A DNA stretch of 64,000 nucleotides from Polytrichum commune (GCA_950295325.1 OX485804.1:62466533-62530532), one strand, 5' to 3'; shown: positions 38,001-48,790, counted from the first letter of the stretch. The notes: a model not told the origin generated them from the letters alone. Program-made: numbers and translations.

Positions 38001-38091
38001 AGCTCTCACTTAGCCATGGCCGCTTAGTTTCTAAATACTGCACATTCTTGTAGCCTAGCGAGCCGGTTCGAGATGGCAACACCGTAGCCAT
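35058..38091 (-). CDS. F-box protein, FBP7/FBXO9 class
   Basis: Nine exons (from the 5' end): 38091-38010, 37765-37536, 37176-37080, 36888-36815, 36520-36467, 36189-36088, 35948-35890, 35636-35426 and 35117-35058. They join in phase to 322 aa without a stop. The F-box is about residues 57-103 ([10 protein letters not shown] ... [11 protein letters not shown] ... [11 protein letters not shown]). The FBXO9-type region follows: [50 protein letters not shown] (about 164-179), [35 protein letters not shown] (about 273-292) and the C-terminus DKMDYYVPG. Family role: substrate receptor of an SCF ubiquitin ligase; Arabidopsis FBP7 is linked to translation under temperature stress. The intron after exon 2 appears to use a GC donor (CAG/GCATGC). 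The CDS is intact. Confidence 0.93.
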
Positions 38092-38106
38092 GCGCCTTTC
38101 TTTCAC

Positions 38107-38323
38107 CTGCCCCAAACCACTATACCCTGTCAGACAATATCCTTCTCAACTGCAACCAAGCGCTCCCCACAACATAGAAATCGGATGAACAAGAAACAGA
38201 GCATAATGAAGAAAAACGAAATTCAGCGAATTCCCCACAAAGTAACAAATTAAGTCATTCGCATGAAGCAAACAAGACAGCAAGACAGCAATGCACTTAT
38301 CGATGTGACGTGAAGACACTTAC
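38107..38323 (-). other. Probable 5' UTR intron of the F-box gene
   Basis: Upstream of the ATG at 38091 there is an acceptor (GGGGCAG/GTGAAAG, exon resumes at 38106). A good donor (CGA/GTAAGT) lies at 38324/38323. The leader exon would then run from about 38324 to the GC-rich stretch near 38560. This is inferred from splice signals only. Confidence 0.5.
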
Positions 38324-38516
38324 TCGAATTCAGCGACCTTAGCGGCAACTCGGGGTTCAGGTAGATGAGGAATCCAACAAACAAACTTGAGAAACAGATT
38401 TGCAGGCACAACTTTGCAGAAATGGGATTCAGAGGGAAGCATGGAGGAAGATGAAGAGCAGTGTCTGCGAATGAAGGTTTCCCTAGCCTGCTGTCGCGGA
38501 GGAGAGAGCGAATTTG

Positions 38517-38525
38517 AAACCCTAA
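38517..38525 (+). promoter_or_regulatory. Telo-box near the F-box gene start
   Basis: AAACCCTAA sits in the GC-richer 5' region, about 430 bp before the ATG. It probably lies near the transcription start, given the inferred leader intron. Established knowledge: plant telo-boxes are typical of genes with housekeeping or translation-linked expression. Confidence 0.6.
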
Positions 38526-38664
38526 TTCACCATAGCCATTATCCCCTGCTCCGAAGCTCCTGTACAGGCTTCCTCTCCGGTCTCAAGAAAGCGTTTCACC
38601 AAATTCCTTCCTTGCACATGACTTGTTACTTAAAGGTAGGCATGCCTAATTCGGTTACTTATCT

Positions 38665-38965
38665 TAATGGGACACCTATATTACGTATTTGAGTTGAGTG
38701 TGGTTAGGTGTGGATCCAAGAATGGACACCAAAAGACATGTGTCTAAAGAGCATTCAACTAAGTGCTCAAACTATGTTAACCGTTCTAAATTCAGTATTC
38801 AACATAATTGGAAGGACCTAGAATCTTTATTTTGACAATGAATAAGATATTCATATGAGCTCCATAAATGATAAGGCAAGGTGCTATAACCTAGAATCAA
38901 ATTTGCTAACCATCTTGTACTAATCGTGTGGTTCATATCCTAGGAGAAGTAGACTACCTACTCAG
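38665..38965 (+). repeat. Dispersed repeat family A, copy 4
   Basis: It begins GGACACCTATATTACG and has GTGTGGTTAGGTGTGGATCC, TATTCAACATAATTGG, GACAATGAATAAGATATTC, AATTTGCTAACCATCTTG and CATATCCTAGGAGAAGT. It is colinear with the copy at 28795. It lies immediately upstream of the F-box gene. Confidence 0.65.
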
Positions 38966-39721
38966 AGGTAATGACTATTAAGTAAGACCCATCTACCTTG
39001 ACGCTTAAACACATTTGAATCCGATTTGGGCCTCTCATACAAATGGAATTTTGATATTTTGCAACGTGAATATATATATTGTGAAGTGACTTTTTGGTAG
39101 ATGGACATTGATAGCTTGTGATTTTGCAAGGCCAACCAAGATTAGTTTTGTCATGAAATGTTGACTCACCCACCTCATCCATTCAAGTGAAAACCTAAAG
39201 CATTTAAAGGTTACCCACTTAAGTATTCAAGGTCTTAAAGCCCCAAAATTCAGTGGATAGCTGTTGCTCACTAGGTTATTTTCTATGGGTTAATTCGTAT
39301 TTAAAGTTTTAAAAAGATTAAATGCAAATATGGAATAAGAAAATCTATTTCTTGATTACAAACCTAAAGCACTCAACCAAATTCTTGCCTCGCTCATCAC
39401 TTGATCCATAAAGGCCTAGTAAACTCCAAATAGTAAGTGGGACTAAATACAATATTAAGTGCGGTGGTCAATTCTCCCCGATCTTAATTTGTAGTGCCGC
39501 ATATTTGAAGAACACATGAGTCTTCACCATGAGTTAATTGGCTCCTGAAAGAACAGATTATTCTCTGCACTTTTTTGCAGCTCTCAAGAGAATCAATGGC
39601 TAAGTCGTGAGCATGGTATCAAATCAGTTGGGCACAATATCCAAAGTGGATGTGGGTCAACAAATGCTTTGCAAATGTGCCCTAGTATGACAAATGTGGT
39701 AGAATGAATGTGCACTTATTA
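38966..39721. other. Intergenic, no gene recognised
   Basis: AT-rich DNA without supported exons. It ends at the TTA that starts the Harbinger-like element. Confidence 0.55.
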
Positions 39722-40048
39722 GGGATTGTTTACACCATGGGCCATGAATCCGTCCCAAGGCTCTGTAAAATTTGTGATTGGCTATTGAACTCGTTCCGGG
39801 ATCACTTCGGTTTATATCAAGAAAAAAATCATTAGAGTGATCATGGAGTTCGAGGTCCCAAAAATATATATTTTAAGGCTTACATTATCCACTGACATGC
39901 TTCAACGGGTTTTACGGTGGGAGAGGCAAAAGTGGTGCTCTGGTAGAAAAAGGCAAGGGTCCATGGTAGAGAAATGTTGCAGACCTTGTACAACCGCTAG
40001 CCCACGGACTTTTTGGGCTAGCAGCTAACCCAATAGCTAAGATTTATG

Positions 40049-40145
40049 ATTGAAAACGGTACCTGAAAAAAAATGGGCTAGCCCAACTATAGCTAGATCA
40101 AGGCCTGAAAAATATGGGCTAACCCAACTAGCTATTAGCTAGCTA
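40049..40145 (+). repeat. GGGCTAGCCC-rich direct repeat, left copy
   Basis: It starts GATTGAAAACGGTACCTG, followed by AATGGGCTAGCCCAACTA, GCTAGATCAAGGCCTG and GGGCTAACCCAACTAGCTA. It matches 40671-40802 in the same orientation. It contains the perfect 10-bp palindrome GGGCTAGCCC and several GCTAGC cores. Confidence 0.8.
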
Positions 40146-40219
40146 AAGATAGGTCAGGTGGGTCAATTAGCTCAAGTTAAGGCACAACCACACCTGACTT
40201 TAGGGCGTTGTGGTTTTAA

Positions 40220-40567
40220 TTGCTAAAACCTAGAATGCCTTGCTTGGCGGAAGCAGCCCCTGCTTTGCTAGCATCCAAGCATGGATCAGGTGGGCTGGAA
40301 TGTGACTTCGGCAATCTAAATGATATCATCACCCCAAATAAATCATTGTTTGGGGGAAGATTTGCAGAGGTGTCGATGATGTTGAAGTTGAACAAGCAGC
40401 CAATGCCATACAATCCTGAAAATTTGATTTTGCTCGACAATTCCGATTGGAAGAATCACATTCCAAAACGGCTTATTTTCAATAAGGAGCTGCATATAGA
40501 GGATGATGACGGTTCGTTGGTAGAGAATGGTGAGCAACATGATTTAGACATTGATGATGATGAGTGA
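40220..40567 (+). pseudogene. hAT-like transposase C-terminal fragment (tentative)
   Basis: One open frame of about 115 codons reads MPCLAEAAPALLASKHGSGG, LECDFGNLNDII, then FAEVSMMLKLNKQ, and an acidic tail LDIDDDE. The S..LE.DF..L.DII....S.......V..ML.LN pattern resembles the C-terminal dimerisation region of hAT transposases. I recognise the pattern only, so this is tentative. No other hAT domain (BED finger, DDE core) is visible nearby, so it would be a remnant. Confidence 0.45.
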
Positions 40568-40670
40568 TTTCGATTGATATGAAATATGATTTTATTGATG
40601 AAGCGACGCCTTCTTGAATTCAGCATATGAGCTAGTTGAGCTAGCTTTTTAGGTGAGCTAGCCTAGCTAT

Positions 40671-40802
40671 ATGGTTGAAAACGGTACTTGAAAAAAATGG
40701 GCTAGCCCAGCTATGGCTAGATCGAGGCTTGAAAAAAATGGGCTAGCCCAACTATGGCTAGATTGAGGCCTGAAAAATATGGGCTAGCCCAACTAGCTAA
40801 TG
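40671..40802 (+). repeat. GGGCTAGCCC-rich direct repeat, right copy
   Basis: It begins GGTTGAAAACGGTACTTG and repeats the AATGGGCTAGCCCA..TATGGCTAGAT block twice before GGGCTAGCCCAACTAGCTA. It has an internal duplication of about 45 bp not seen in the left copy. Such arrays resemble subterminal transposase-binding repeats. Confidence 0.8.
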
Positions 40803-41149
40803 GTCTATAAAAGGTATGTAATGTTGTTATAATAGTTTTTATAGGGAAATTTTTTGGGGAAGAGAAAGTGAAGACAAGAGAAGAAAAAAGAATGGTCAAA
40901 CTTGAAGGGAAAAAATTCAAAATTTCCTTTTTGGGACTTATATTTTAAAAAATCAGCACTTTCATTTTTGGGTGCATGGTCATTCCTCTTAGTTCACATT
41001 CGGTCTACACCTGGTGAGGGGCCCAAATTTTTGTAAATTGATTCTTTTTAAGAAATTGGACCATGGAAGTTGAACCATCAAGTTGGACTATGGGAAAGGG
41101 CCATCTTCAATGGTCCGACTTCATGGTTCATGGTGTAAACCAACCCTTA

Positions 41150-41719
41150 GGAGTTGTTTACATCATGGTCCCATGTTCAGAGGACCCTTTTCAACGGTCA
41201 CTCGTCATGGTAACACTTCCATGGTCCAATTTTTACAAAATGAATTCTTAAAGGCTTTGGGCCCCTGATTAGGTGTAAACTGAATGTGGACCAGGAGAAG
41301 TGACCATGCACCAAAAAGTGGATGTCTTGTTTTCTTAACATATGTCCCAAAAGGGCAGTTTAGGGAATTTTCTTCATATTTGACCTTCTCCCCTTCTCTT
41401 CTTTCCTCCTAACTATGAAAAATGTTTGTAATTTGAAAAATAAAAAATAAAAAATAAAAATAAAACTAATAAAACGACATTTCTCGACCATGGTCCCTAA
41501 CATTCGTAGCAAGAGAACCTCTTTTGCCTCTCCCACTGGACCATGAGAATGGATAATGTAGGCCTGAAAATAAGCCTTTTGGGGACCTGAAGTTCCATGG
41601 TCACTCTTACATTTTTTTTCTTTACGTAAACTGAAGTGGTCCCAGATGACTTCAACATCCAATCACATATTTTAGAGGAGCAAGGGATGACTTCATGGTC
41701 CATGATGTAAAACAACCCC
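41150..41719. mobile_element. Harbinger-like non-autonomous element E2
   Basis: It starts GGAGTTGTTTACATCATGG and ends, on the complement, GGGGTTGTTTTACATCATGG. TTA flanks it at 41147-41149, shared with E1, and at 41720-41722. Its right ~250 bp (41468-41719) is the inverted counterpart of E1's left arm (39722-39985), for example TACATTATCCA and GTGGGAGAGGCAAAAG. No coding capacity. Confidence 0.7.
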
Positions 41720-41722
41720 TTA

Positions 41723-42118
41723 GAGTAGAGGCACCCATAACCGATCACTTAAAATATTTTGCACTAGATCTAGAGAAGTATAAGGTGGTGCAAATTTTTC
41801 CCGTGTAAGAAGAAAGAAATCATGTCACCTACAATTTTATTTTATTTTAAAAAAAAGGTAATTTCATTCCTTAAATTGAAAATACTGTGAAATTTTGAAG
41901 CCAAAAGTTGAACAAAACATATTACCAAAGTCTAGAGTCTATCATAACTACTCATTTTAATTGCTCATTCCTCCTCACTTTAACACTCAGAATTAGGACT
42001 TGTGTCATGGCACTACCAGTATTCATTCTAGCCTAATCAAAATTCAATCCCAACTTCATCAAAATTCTAGTACCCTCTAGATTGCCGATGGGGTCTTGAT
42101 CGGGAATAGGTGCCTCTA
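41723..42118 (+). mobile_element. GAGTAGAGGC-family MITE-like element, copy 2
   Basis: It begins GAGTAGAGGCACCCATAACC and ends GATCGGGAATAGGTGCCTCTA. The left TAGAGGCACC and the right GGTGCCTCTA form the inverted terminus, with imperfect pairing continuing into CCGATC. It starts directly after the TTA ending E2. About 395 bp, non-coding. Confidence 0.7.
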
Positions 42119-44016
42119 ACTATGATTACTCGAGTTCTTGATTATAGAGGGATGCAATATTTACATATAGTTGATTTGATTTATGAAAAGCGAAACCCAA
42201 ACAGCGGCATAATCATCACAATAATATGGAATTATAGACCTGTCAGAGAGGGCAAAATTTGACCAGTGGAAAGTATTTGACAGAGTATCATTGTCATCGC
42301 ACTGCAAACTCTTTCCTGCATTCTTCGAACTTTGACAATTCTCAGGTCATTGTAGCAATTGCTCGGTAATTTATGTGCTTGCAACTACACTGGTTATCCA
42401 AATTAGTGAGGGAGGGCTAATCCTGCATGTGAGAAATTAGTGAAGGTGATAGTAAATTTCTTTGCACTATGAAATCAGTTCCACCAAAAGATCTAGGAAG
42501 CATTGCTCATCCTAGCAATATTCACTAGTATTACTATTCATGGCAACACTATTCACCGAAAGTACTAGCACTACTCATCATGGCATTCTTCACTGACACA
42601 TGCAGTTGCACATTAAAAAAATAATCGTTGTACAAGCACCTTAGAACACACTGATATTCTTGAAATGAATGTGCGAATGTGCATGTATTCATGACTTTCA
42701 CATCACTTGGTAGAAAATTCAGCCACTATTAATTTTGAGACTTGGCAGAAGAGGACACGTTTCAGGAATTAGTACCACACGCTCTAATTGGGATAATCAC
42801 TGTACTAGTGGGTCAATCGACAAAAGGTGAATTGCGTGTGCTGACGAAAGCTGAATTGGGTCCATGGACGCCTTGGAAACACACACTGGTTTCTTGCAGT
42901 AAAACCATGTAAGTAACAAAGTAAAGAAAACTTGAAGAAATGCAGATGTGTTGGAACTTGGATGAAAGAGGGCCAAACCAAGACATAAGGTAAACAGTTC
43001 GTAAATTAACACTTTTTAGCTCTGCACCCACTTCTCATAGGATGCAAAACATGCAATAAGTGCAAGATGATTGCCAATTCCAGATCGTGTTATTTTCCTC
43101 ATCACTTTCAGAGCTCATATAAATATCTTATTCATTATCAAAGTGAAGTTCACACTGGGTCAAGGTCCAAGATATGCAAAAATGAAATGGTGTTAATGTG
43201 GTATCGCTTTCCAATGGTGCAAATCTTGGTAATCCCCATTCAAGAAAATACTTTTTGAGTGAATGAAGATTGTTTAGAAACTAGAAATTGATGATTCTTT
43301 TCTGAATTGAAGATTGTTTTCTATCAAAATTTACAGTTAAATCCAATCTTGAGTCTGTAAGCGAGGTAAAGTAAGGGGTGTTTTGGACCTGAAGTTTCTT
43401 GGACCTAAACCCTAATGTAAACCCACCCTTATGTAAATTCTCTCTTTCTCAAGCTTTCTGTGATGCACATTATCTGCAATTAAATAGTGGAGTCTCAAAT
43501 ATTATGCTTCCACGTACATGTTCAACAACTGGATTTTAATGACAACTCCTCTTCAGTTCAGGAAGTCCAAGGCAAAAATAATCGTCTCCTGCCTATTTAC
43601 TCACAAATTGCATACTTTAGATGTACTCACAAGGAATTCCATAAAGTTGATGTATCGATTTGGTGTTATCTCTGTCCCGCTAAATGGATCCTGTTGAAAC
43701 AAAAAGAAGCTGCAAGACAAGCTTGGCTTTGTTGCAGGTGAAGAATGATGGAAAAATTGTGAGGATTTGGGAGGGACAGCCTCCTCCCATCTTTCTGCTG
43801 ATCTTCTACATTTTCTCCCTACAACATCACTGACTAAACACATACTTTGTTACTCCTCCAATAACCCATATACATGTGTATCAACAAGAAGTTACAAGCC
43901 TCAAAGAGCTCTAAGTAATTGCAAACTCCAGTTGGAAGCTTACTTGAAATCAAAAAAGCTATATCTGATCCACTTGAGCACGATTATCCTCGTTGTATAT
44001 GACAATCTGTCAAATG
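42119..44016. other. Intergenic and 3' flank of the ZNRD2-like gene
   Basis: The segment 42405-42790 is colinear with 48940-49270 (AAATTAGTGAAGGTGATA, CTATGAAATCA, CCACCAAAAGATC, CTTAGARCACAC, TTAGTACCAC), another dispersed repeat. No exon is supported; open frames at 43487-43843 have no domain and may be 3' UTR. Confidence 0.5.
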
Positions 44017-47000
44017 CTAATGCGGTTTAGCAGCAATAAGATCCTGAACCTTTTTGATAGCATCCAAGCATTCCTTAGTTGTAACAAGTAGCTGCAATAT
44101 ACACAGGACAGTCGTTTTAGAAGGTGAGGGAGCAGACCCATAGCACTTTCACAGAACCTGATGTAACCAGCGTAAGAACTGTAGACTTCTGAACACAAGC
44201 ATGGGGTAATGGATGTAGTAGGTTCGACTACAAGTATGGAACCTTGTGAACATTATAAAATGGTAACCCAAGGGTCAAGAATTCAAATATACCTGATTTA
44301 ACTTGTCAAAGTTCGTACATGCAGCAACAGCACATTGAAGTTCCTACAGGCCACAAGTATGTATAAGTGACTACATAATGGGAGAAAACCAACAAACAAA
44401 TGGACATTTAGTGAACTTTTAGCAATAGGTACTTGCAGCAATAGGTACCTGCTAAGAAAGAATACATCTCCTATTGACACTGGCAAGGATATTGTGTGCA
44501 ATACAGATACAACCAACAGGACAACAGAAGGATAAGACTTACAAATTTTAAAGCAGACAGCAGTACATATTACACCAACGAAGTACAATACATGGCTTCT
44601 TAAGTATAATTTTCACCTCTAATTTTTGAAAGAGAGTAGATGATGTCCTTGATAGCACCGCACTAGAATTGGAAGGCAGGGTCACCTGGTGTGCAAGTCA
44701 TCCCTCAATGTAAGTTATAAGGTGACTGATGTTTTGAGTCTAGAATAAAAAATACAAAATCTTAAGAAAATGCTATAAAACTATTTGGATTTGCTAGCAA
44801 GGAAATATATGCAAAGTCCTGCAAAAAGTACTACCTGTTTCTGTGTGGACTTCTCTGTTGCTCCAGAATGGGGTACTGTTGTAGTTGCAGCTTGATTTCT
44901 GAAGGAAGTTTCAGTTCCTGCGACCACTCAAAAAACTTACTGTTCAGGAATATGCTCGAGGTTAGAGAACCAACTGCAAACTTGAGACAGATCTTTCGGT
45001 ACCTAGTTTCAGCAAATAGGGAGCCTGATTCGAAATTTGAGACTTCCTCATCATTTGCCAATCATATCCCTCTATCCTTCTCACATCCCAAGAGCCAACC
45101 CTTCTTCAAAATTGTAGGTGTTAGAAAAGGTCTACTAGCTAGAACTTTTCTCCTAGAACAAAAGATGACATAACATAAAACTTGCTGAAGACATCGACAA
45201 TTAAATGAAATCATGTACCTGACCTAAAAGACACCTGTCATGCCCAAAAAATAACCAAAAACGCAATGCCTACAAGCAAATGTAGCCTGAGAATACTTTT
45301 CAAGCGTTCATACTAAGCTACGGCATTGACTTCAAGAGGCTGCCACTTTGCAGCATCATAGATCAATTTATGGGTCAACAAGAATCTCAATAAATCTAAA
45401 AATTCCCAATATGGAGATGAGGGATTGACCATGAGAAAATAGAGTTATCCTCTAATTCAAACGTGACTTTTTGTCAGGAGTTGGTACCCTATAAATTTCC
45501 ATTCGTTGTTTTGCATACAATATTAATAATTTCTTTCCATTTGTGGTGCATGCTCAGATGTATTGTTTGAATTTGAATGAAGAGCAACTTATTTTGGTTC
45601 ATTGAGGGCCAAACTTATTTTAGCATCTCTTGACAAGCCAAATGAGTTTGACCCTCAATGAACTAATATAGAATATCCTTTGTTCAAATGTCAAACCTCC
45701 ACACTACCTTTAAGCAAGCACCAGAAACATGCCAAGCATGGAAGGTGCTGTATGCAAAACAACCAACTCCCGACCGAAACTCATCTTCAATAAGAGTATA
45801 ACTCTAATACCCATTAAGAAAAAACAGCAGTAAGCCATTAATCTTTCCTTTGCTTTCTAGAAACCAGGAGATGGCCTCTGACCGGAAAATAATAACTCTA
45901 TGGAAGCTAGGCGCTTGGGGCTCCTCTCATCAATGTTCTCGGCAGCATCACGAAGGCTTGCAATTCTCACACGACTCCCCCTGTCTCCCTTCCCACTCAG
46001 TGGATCAGTCTGATGAAATTGCATACCATTAGAGGTAGCAGTAGGCATTGGGGGTTGAGCGGTTGATGGGGCTGATGAGTCAATAGTTGTTGCCTCCGCA
46101 TCCTTGACATGCTGTGCTTGAAGTTTCTCAGCCAGCTGTTCCTCAGTGAGTACCCATTGTGAACATGACACGCAGTACATCTGTTTCTGCCTGCACAACA
46201 AGGACGAACATTTGCAATGCATTTCTTTTAGGGAGGAGACAATTAGAGGCACTTCACACTAGAGCTTGAGGGCCTGTGACCAATCTCTCATTGGTGGAAA
46301 ATGCCGTGACCACCCCCCTTCACTTTACCCTAGAGCTCGAAGGCCTAAGGGACCAAGGCAGTTTGAATTGATGAACAAGCCTACATGGAGTCCTACATGG
46401 CATGCAATTAAATAATGTGACATGGTCTACCGGATTTTGCATCCAGTGTCTACAACAAAACCATGAGAACATGACACTTCAAAATATGACAGATAGTACA
46501 TTTGTTTCTGCTTGCACAACAAGGAAGAATATTTGCAGTGCATTTCTTTTGGGGGCTAGAAAATTACGGGCACTTCGCACCTAGAGCTTTAGGGAAACCC
46601 ATGACTTTTGAAATCTAGAATCTCTCATTGGTGGAAAATGCCAAGACCGTCCCACTTCAATTTACACTAGAGCTTGAGGGCCTACAGGACCAAGGAAGTT
46701 TGAATGGATGAACTAACCCACATGGAGCCCTACATGACATGCAGTGGATAATGTTTCATAGTTTACCATATTTTGCATCAAACCATCTAAGTCAAAACGA
46801 GGAGACCAAACCAATTCAAAATACCACAACCCTTGATTTATCATAACTTATGGTGTGAAAGGGCCCATATGAGTAGGATGGGTATGAATTAGCATTTGGT
46901 TGAGAAGCCCCGGTTGAGTATGTCTTAACACTACAATCGAAGGCCTGTGACCTCACAAAATTCAATTTGAATTTCCCATGGTACGGACCTTCTGATCATG

Positions 47001-47370
47001 GTGCGGGCCTTCAATCAAGGGCCCTCACAATGATTTCATGGTCACGGCCCTTGGCAATTGGATACACAAAACAAACATACAAAGAAGCCAGGAATAGAGA
47101 CAGAGTTAGCGCTTTGTCAAAAAAGATAGCTAGACCAAGGAAAAGACCATTGGGATGCACAAATCAAACTAAAGCTTACCGATTGCGTACAAGTGGGGTG
47201 ATACACACAGGGCAACATTGTCCCAGCAATGTCCAACCTTGTAGAAGCTTTGAAGCTATGTCAGAACTGTGATCACTTTTCTTTGACACCTCTTCTGATG
47301 TGACCTTACTGTCATTGCCAAGCAACATCGAAACTGCTGAATCTCCACTTGCATCAACCCAATCATCCAT
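44017..47370 (-). CDS. ZNRD2/SSSCA1-family zinc-ribbon protein
   Basis: Six exons (from the 5' end): 47370-47180, 46190-45883, 44917-44835, 44685-44617, 44343-44293 and 44091-44017. All are GT-AG with agreeing phases, giving 258 aa. The zinc ribbon is C53-P-V-C56 ... C70-V-S-C73, with LLQGWTLLGQCCPVC and MYCVSCSQWV. This is the signature of the Sjogren syndrome/scleroderma autoantigen 1 family (human ZNRD2). A low-complexity acidic and Ser/Thr/Pro-rich middle follows (about 85-190). The C-terminal helix is ELQCAVAACTNFDKLNQ then LLVTTKECLDAIKKVQDLI. The family's molecular role in plants is not established. Exon 2 ends at a weaker donor (CCG/GTCAGA). Intron 1 carries a duplication of its own acceptor, and intron 2 carries a long hairpin. 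The CDS is intact. Confidence 0.93.
45594..45666. other. ~30-bp stem hairpin in intron 2 of the ZNRD2-like gene
   Basis: The left arm 45594-45624 (TTGGTTCATTGAGGG, then CCAAACTTATTTTAGC) pairs with the right arm 45637-45666 (GCCAAATGAGTTTGA, then CCCTCAATGAACTAA). There are about two mismatches or G-U pairs plus a bulge, and a 12-base loop. It could be a tiny fold-back MITE or a small-RNA precursor. Confidence 0.6.
46155..46785. repeat. Two-copy tandem duplication across the intron 1/exon 2 boundary
   Basis: Copy 1 is about 46155-46440 and copy 2 about 46465-46785. Shared phrases in order are GAACATGACAC, TGTTTCTGC.TGCACAACAAGG, TTTGCARTGCATTTCTTTT, TCTCTCATTGGTGGAAAATGCC, CTAGAGCT.GAGGGCCT, GACCAAGG.AGTTTGAAT, TACATG.CATGCA and ATTTTGCATC. 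Copy 1 contains the real exon 2 start and splice acceptor. Copy 2 carries a degenerate copy of both. Confidence 0.85.
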
Positions 47371-47921
47371 GACTACTTACGTCCTTGCTCCAAGATCCAA
47401 GGTCCAAATCCTATTTTGAAGAAGAAATGCTCCCTGCAGCAAACCTAAAAACGAGCTGTCAATCAACTGGAATGAAACAGTTCACCAAGTATCATTTGAC
47501 ATGTAATTTCTATGACATGTCAACCTTTGGGACAATTTGAATCTCAATTGTTTTCCACAATCAAATGTTCTCACTGTAACTTAAATGTCCCACAATGGTT
47601 CACTTACATGCAGCATAATATTCACGCGAGTGACAAGGAAACCTACAGTTTATTACTTTGTTAAAACAATCCCTAAAATTGTCTGAACAATGTGTGGAAA
47701 CAGAGTAATGGCGTCTTTTTAAGTGGTTTGAGACGGATCGCGCATTTAACAAACTGGAATTCTATGCCTTACAGCAATGGGGGTTCAGCGTCTTGATAAT
47801 TACAATGATCTCTGAGATCTCCGCCCTTGCTAACAATCCAGAGACAACACAGGACTCCAGTAGACAAGAACAAACTTGGGTTTGGAAGCTTCAGGAATTC
47901 TCCAGAAGCATGGGCCCTGTT

Positions 47922-47930
47922 TTAGGGTTT
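47922..47930 (-). promoter_or_regulatory. Telo-box upstream of the ZNRD2-like gene
   Basis: TTAGGGTTT on + gives AAACCCTAA on the gene's strand, about 550 bp before the ATG at 47370. The flanking sequence is GC-richer, as at the other gene 5' ends. An intron in the leader is likely, since CTGCAGGGAGC lies close to the ATG, but it is not proven. Confidence 0.5.
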
Positions 47931-48036
47931 CTGAAAACGAGGGCCGCTTCACACACGAGCCAAGAGCCGTTACCATGAAATTGTGAGAGCCCAAAAGAAG
48001 TGTCCAAAGGCCGTCCCAAGACACTTCCAAAATCAT

Positions 48037-48400
48037 GTAGAGTAGAGGCGCCCATAACCGATTACTTAAGAGGTTTTGTGCCAGATCTGGAGAAGTATAA
48101 GGTGGAGCAAATTAAATTCATGTAGGAAGACAGAATTCATAAGGATTGTAAATTTGTCGGTAATTATATTCCTTAAATTGAAATTTGTGAATTTTTCAAG
48201 CTAAAAGTTGACCTTAATACATTACCAATGTCTAGAGTATATCATAACCGCTCATGTTAACCGTTCATTTTCCCTCATTCTAACACCAAAACTAGGGACA
48301 TATGTCATGACACTATTGGTTCCAGCCTAATCAAAATTATGTCACCCTATAAGTTCCCAGTGGGGTCTTGATCGAGATCAGGTGCCTCGACTATAATGTG
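48037..48400 (+). mobile_element. GAGTAGAGGC-family MITE-like element, copy 3
   Basis: It begins TAGAGTAGAGGCGCCCATAA and contains the family blocks AGAAGTATAAGGTGGAGCAA, AAGCTAAAAGTTGACC, ATTACCAATGTCTAGAG and GGGGTCTTGATCG. It ends AGGTGCCTCGACTATAATG. It is full length by comparison with copy 2. Confidence 0.7.
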
Positions 48401-48484
48401 GCCATGAGCCCTGAAGTGTAGTGTGAAGTCATATGTGACCAGGCACTCTACCAAATGCTATTTCAATTAATTTCTATTTATGCA

Positions 48485-48790
48485 AGACCCTAGGAAGATA
48501 GAAATCAAGAGGACTGCAATTTTTATAACAATTTTATTCTTGAAATTGAAATTACTATGAATTTTTAAAGCCAAAAGTTGGCTCAAACATATTACCAATG
48601 TCTAGGGTCTACCATAACCGTTCATTTTAACAACTCTTTCTTCCTCACTTTAGCACTCAAACTCATGATATGTGTCATGGCACTATTTGTTCCTGCATTA
48701 TCAAAAATTAGTTCTAACTTGATCGAAATTCCGGTACCCTATAGATTGTTAATGGGGTCCTAATTGGGAATAGACACCTCTTTTATAAGT
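48485..48790 (+). mobile_element. GAGTAGAGGC-family repeat, copy 4 (left end missing)
   Basis: It starts inside the family at AGGAAGATAGAAATCAAGAG and continues through AAGCCAAAAGTTGGCTC, ATTACCAATGTCTAGGG and GTACCCTATAGATTG to CCTAATTGGGAATAGACACC. It lies 85 bp after copy 3 in the same orientation. Confidence 0.65.

Larger units (their letters stand above)
39722..41146. mobile_element. Harbinger-like non-autonomous element E1, carrying a hAT-like ORF
   Basis: The left terminus is GGGATTGTTTACACCATGG and the right terminus on the complement is GGGTTGGTTTACACCATG. TTA flanks both ends (39719-39721 and 41147-41149). The termini resemble the autonomous-type Harbinger at 18444. The interior contains a hAT-like coding piece (40220-40567) between direct repeats rich in GGGCTAGCCC, so at least two elements are nested or fused. 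Confidence 0.65.

Noticed and set aside
43487-43843. Frames of 80-84 codons on both strands beyond the ZNRD2-like gene
   Set aside because: No domain, and the gene already ends at a well-supported stop at 44017; probably 3' UTR or spacer.
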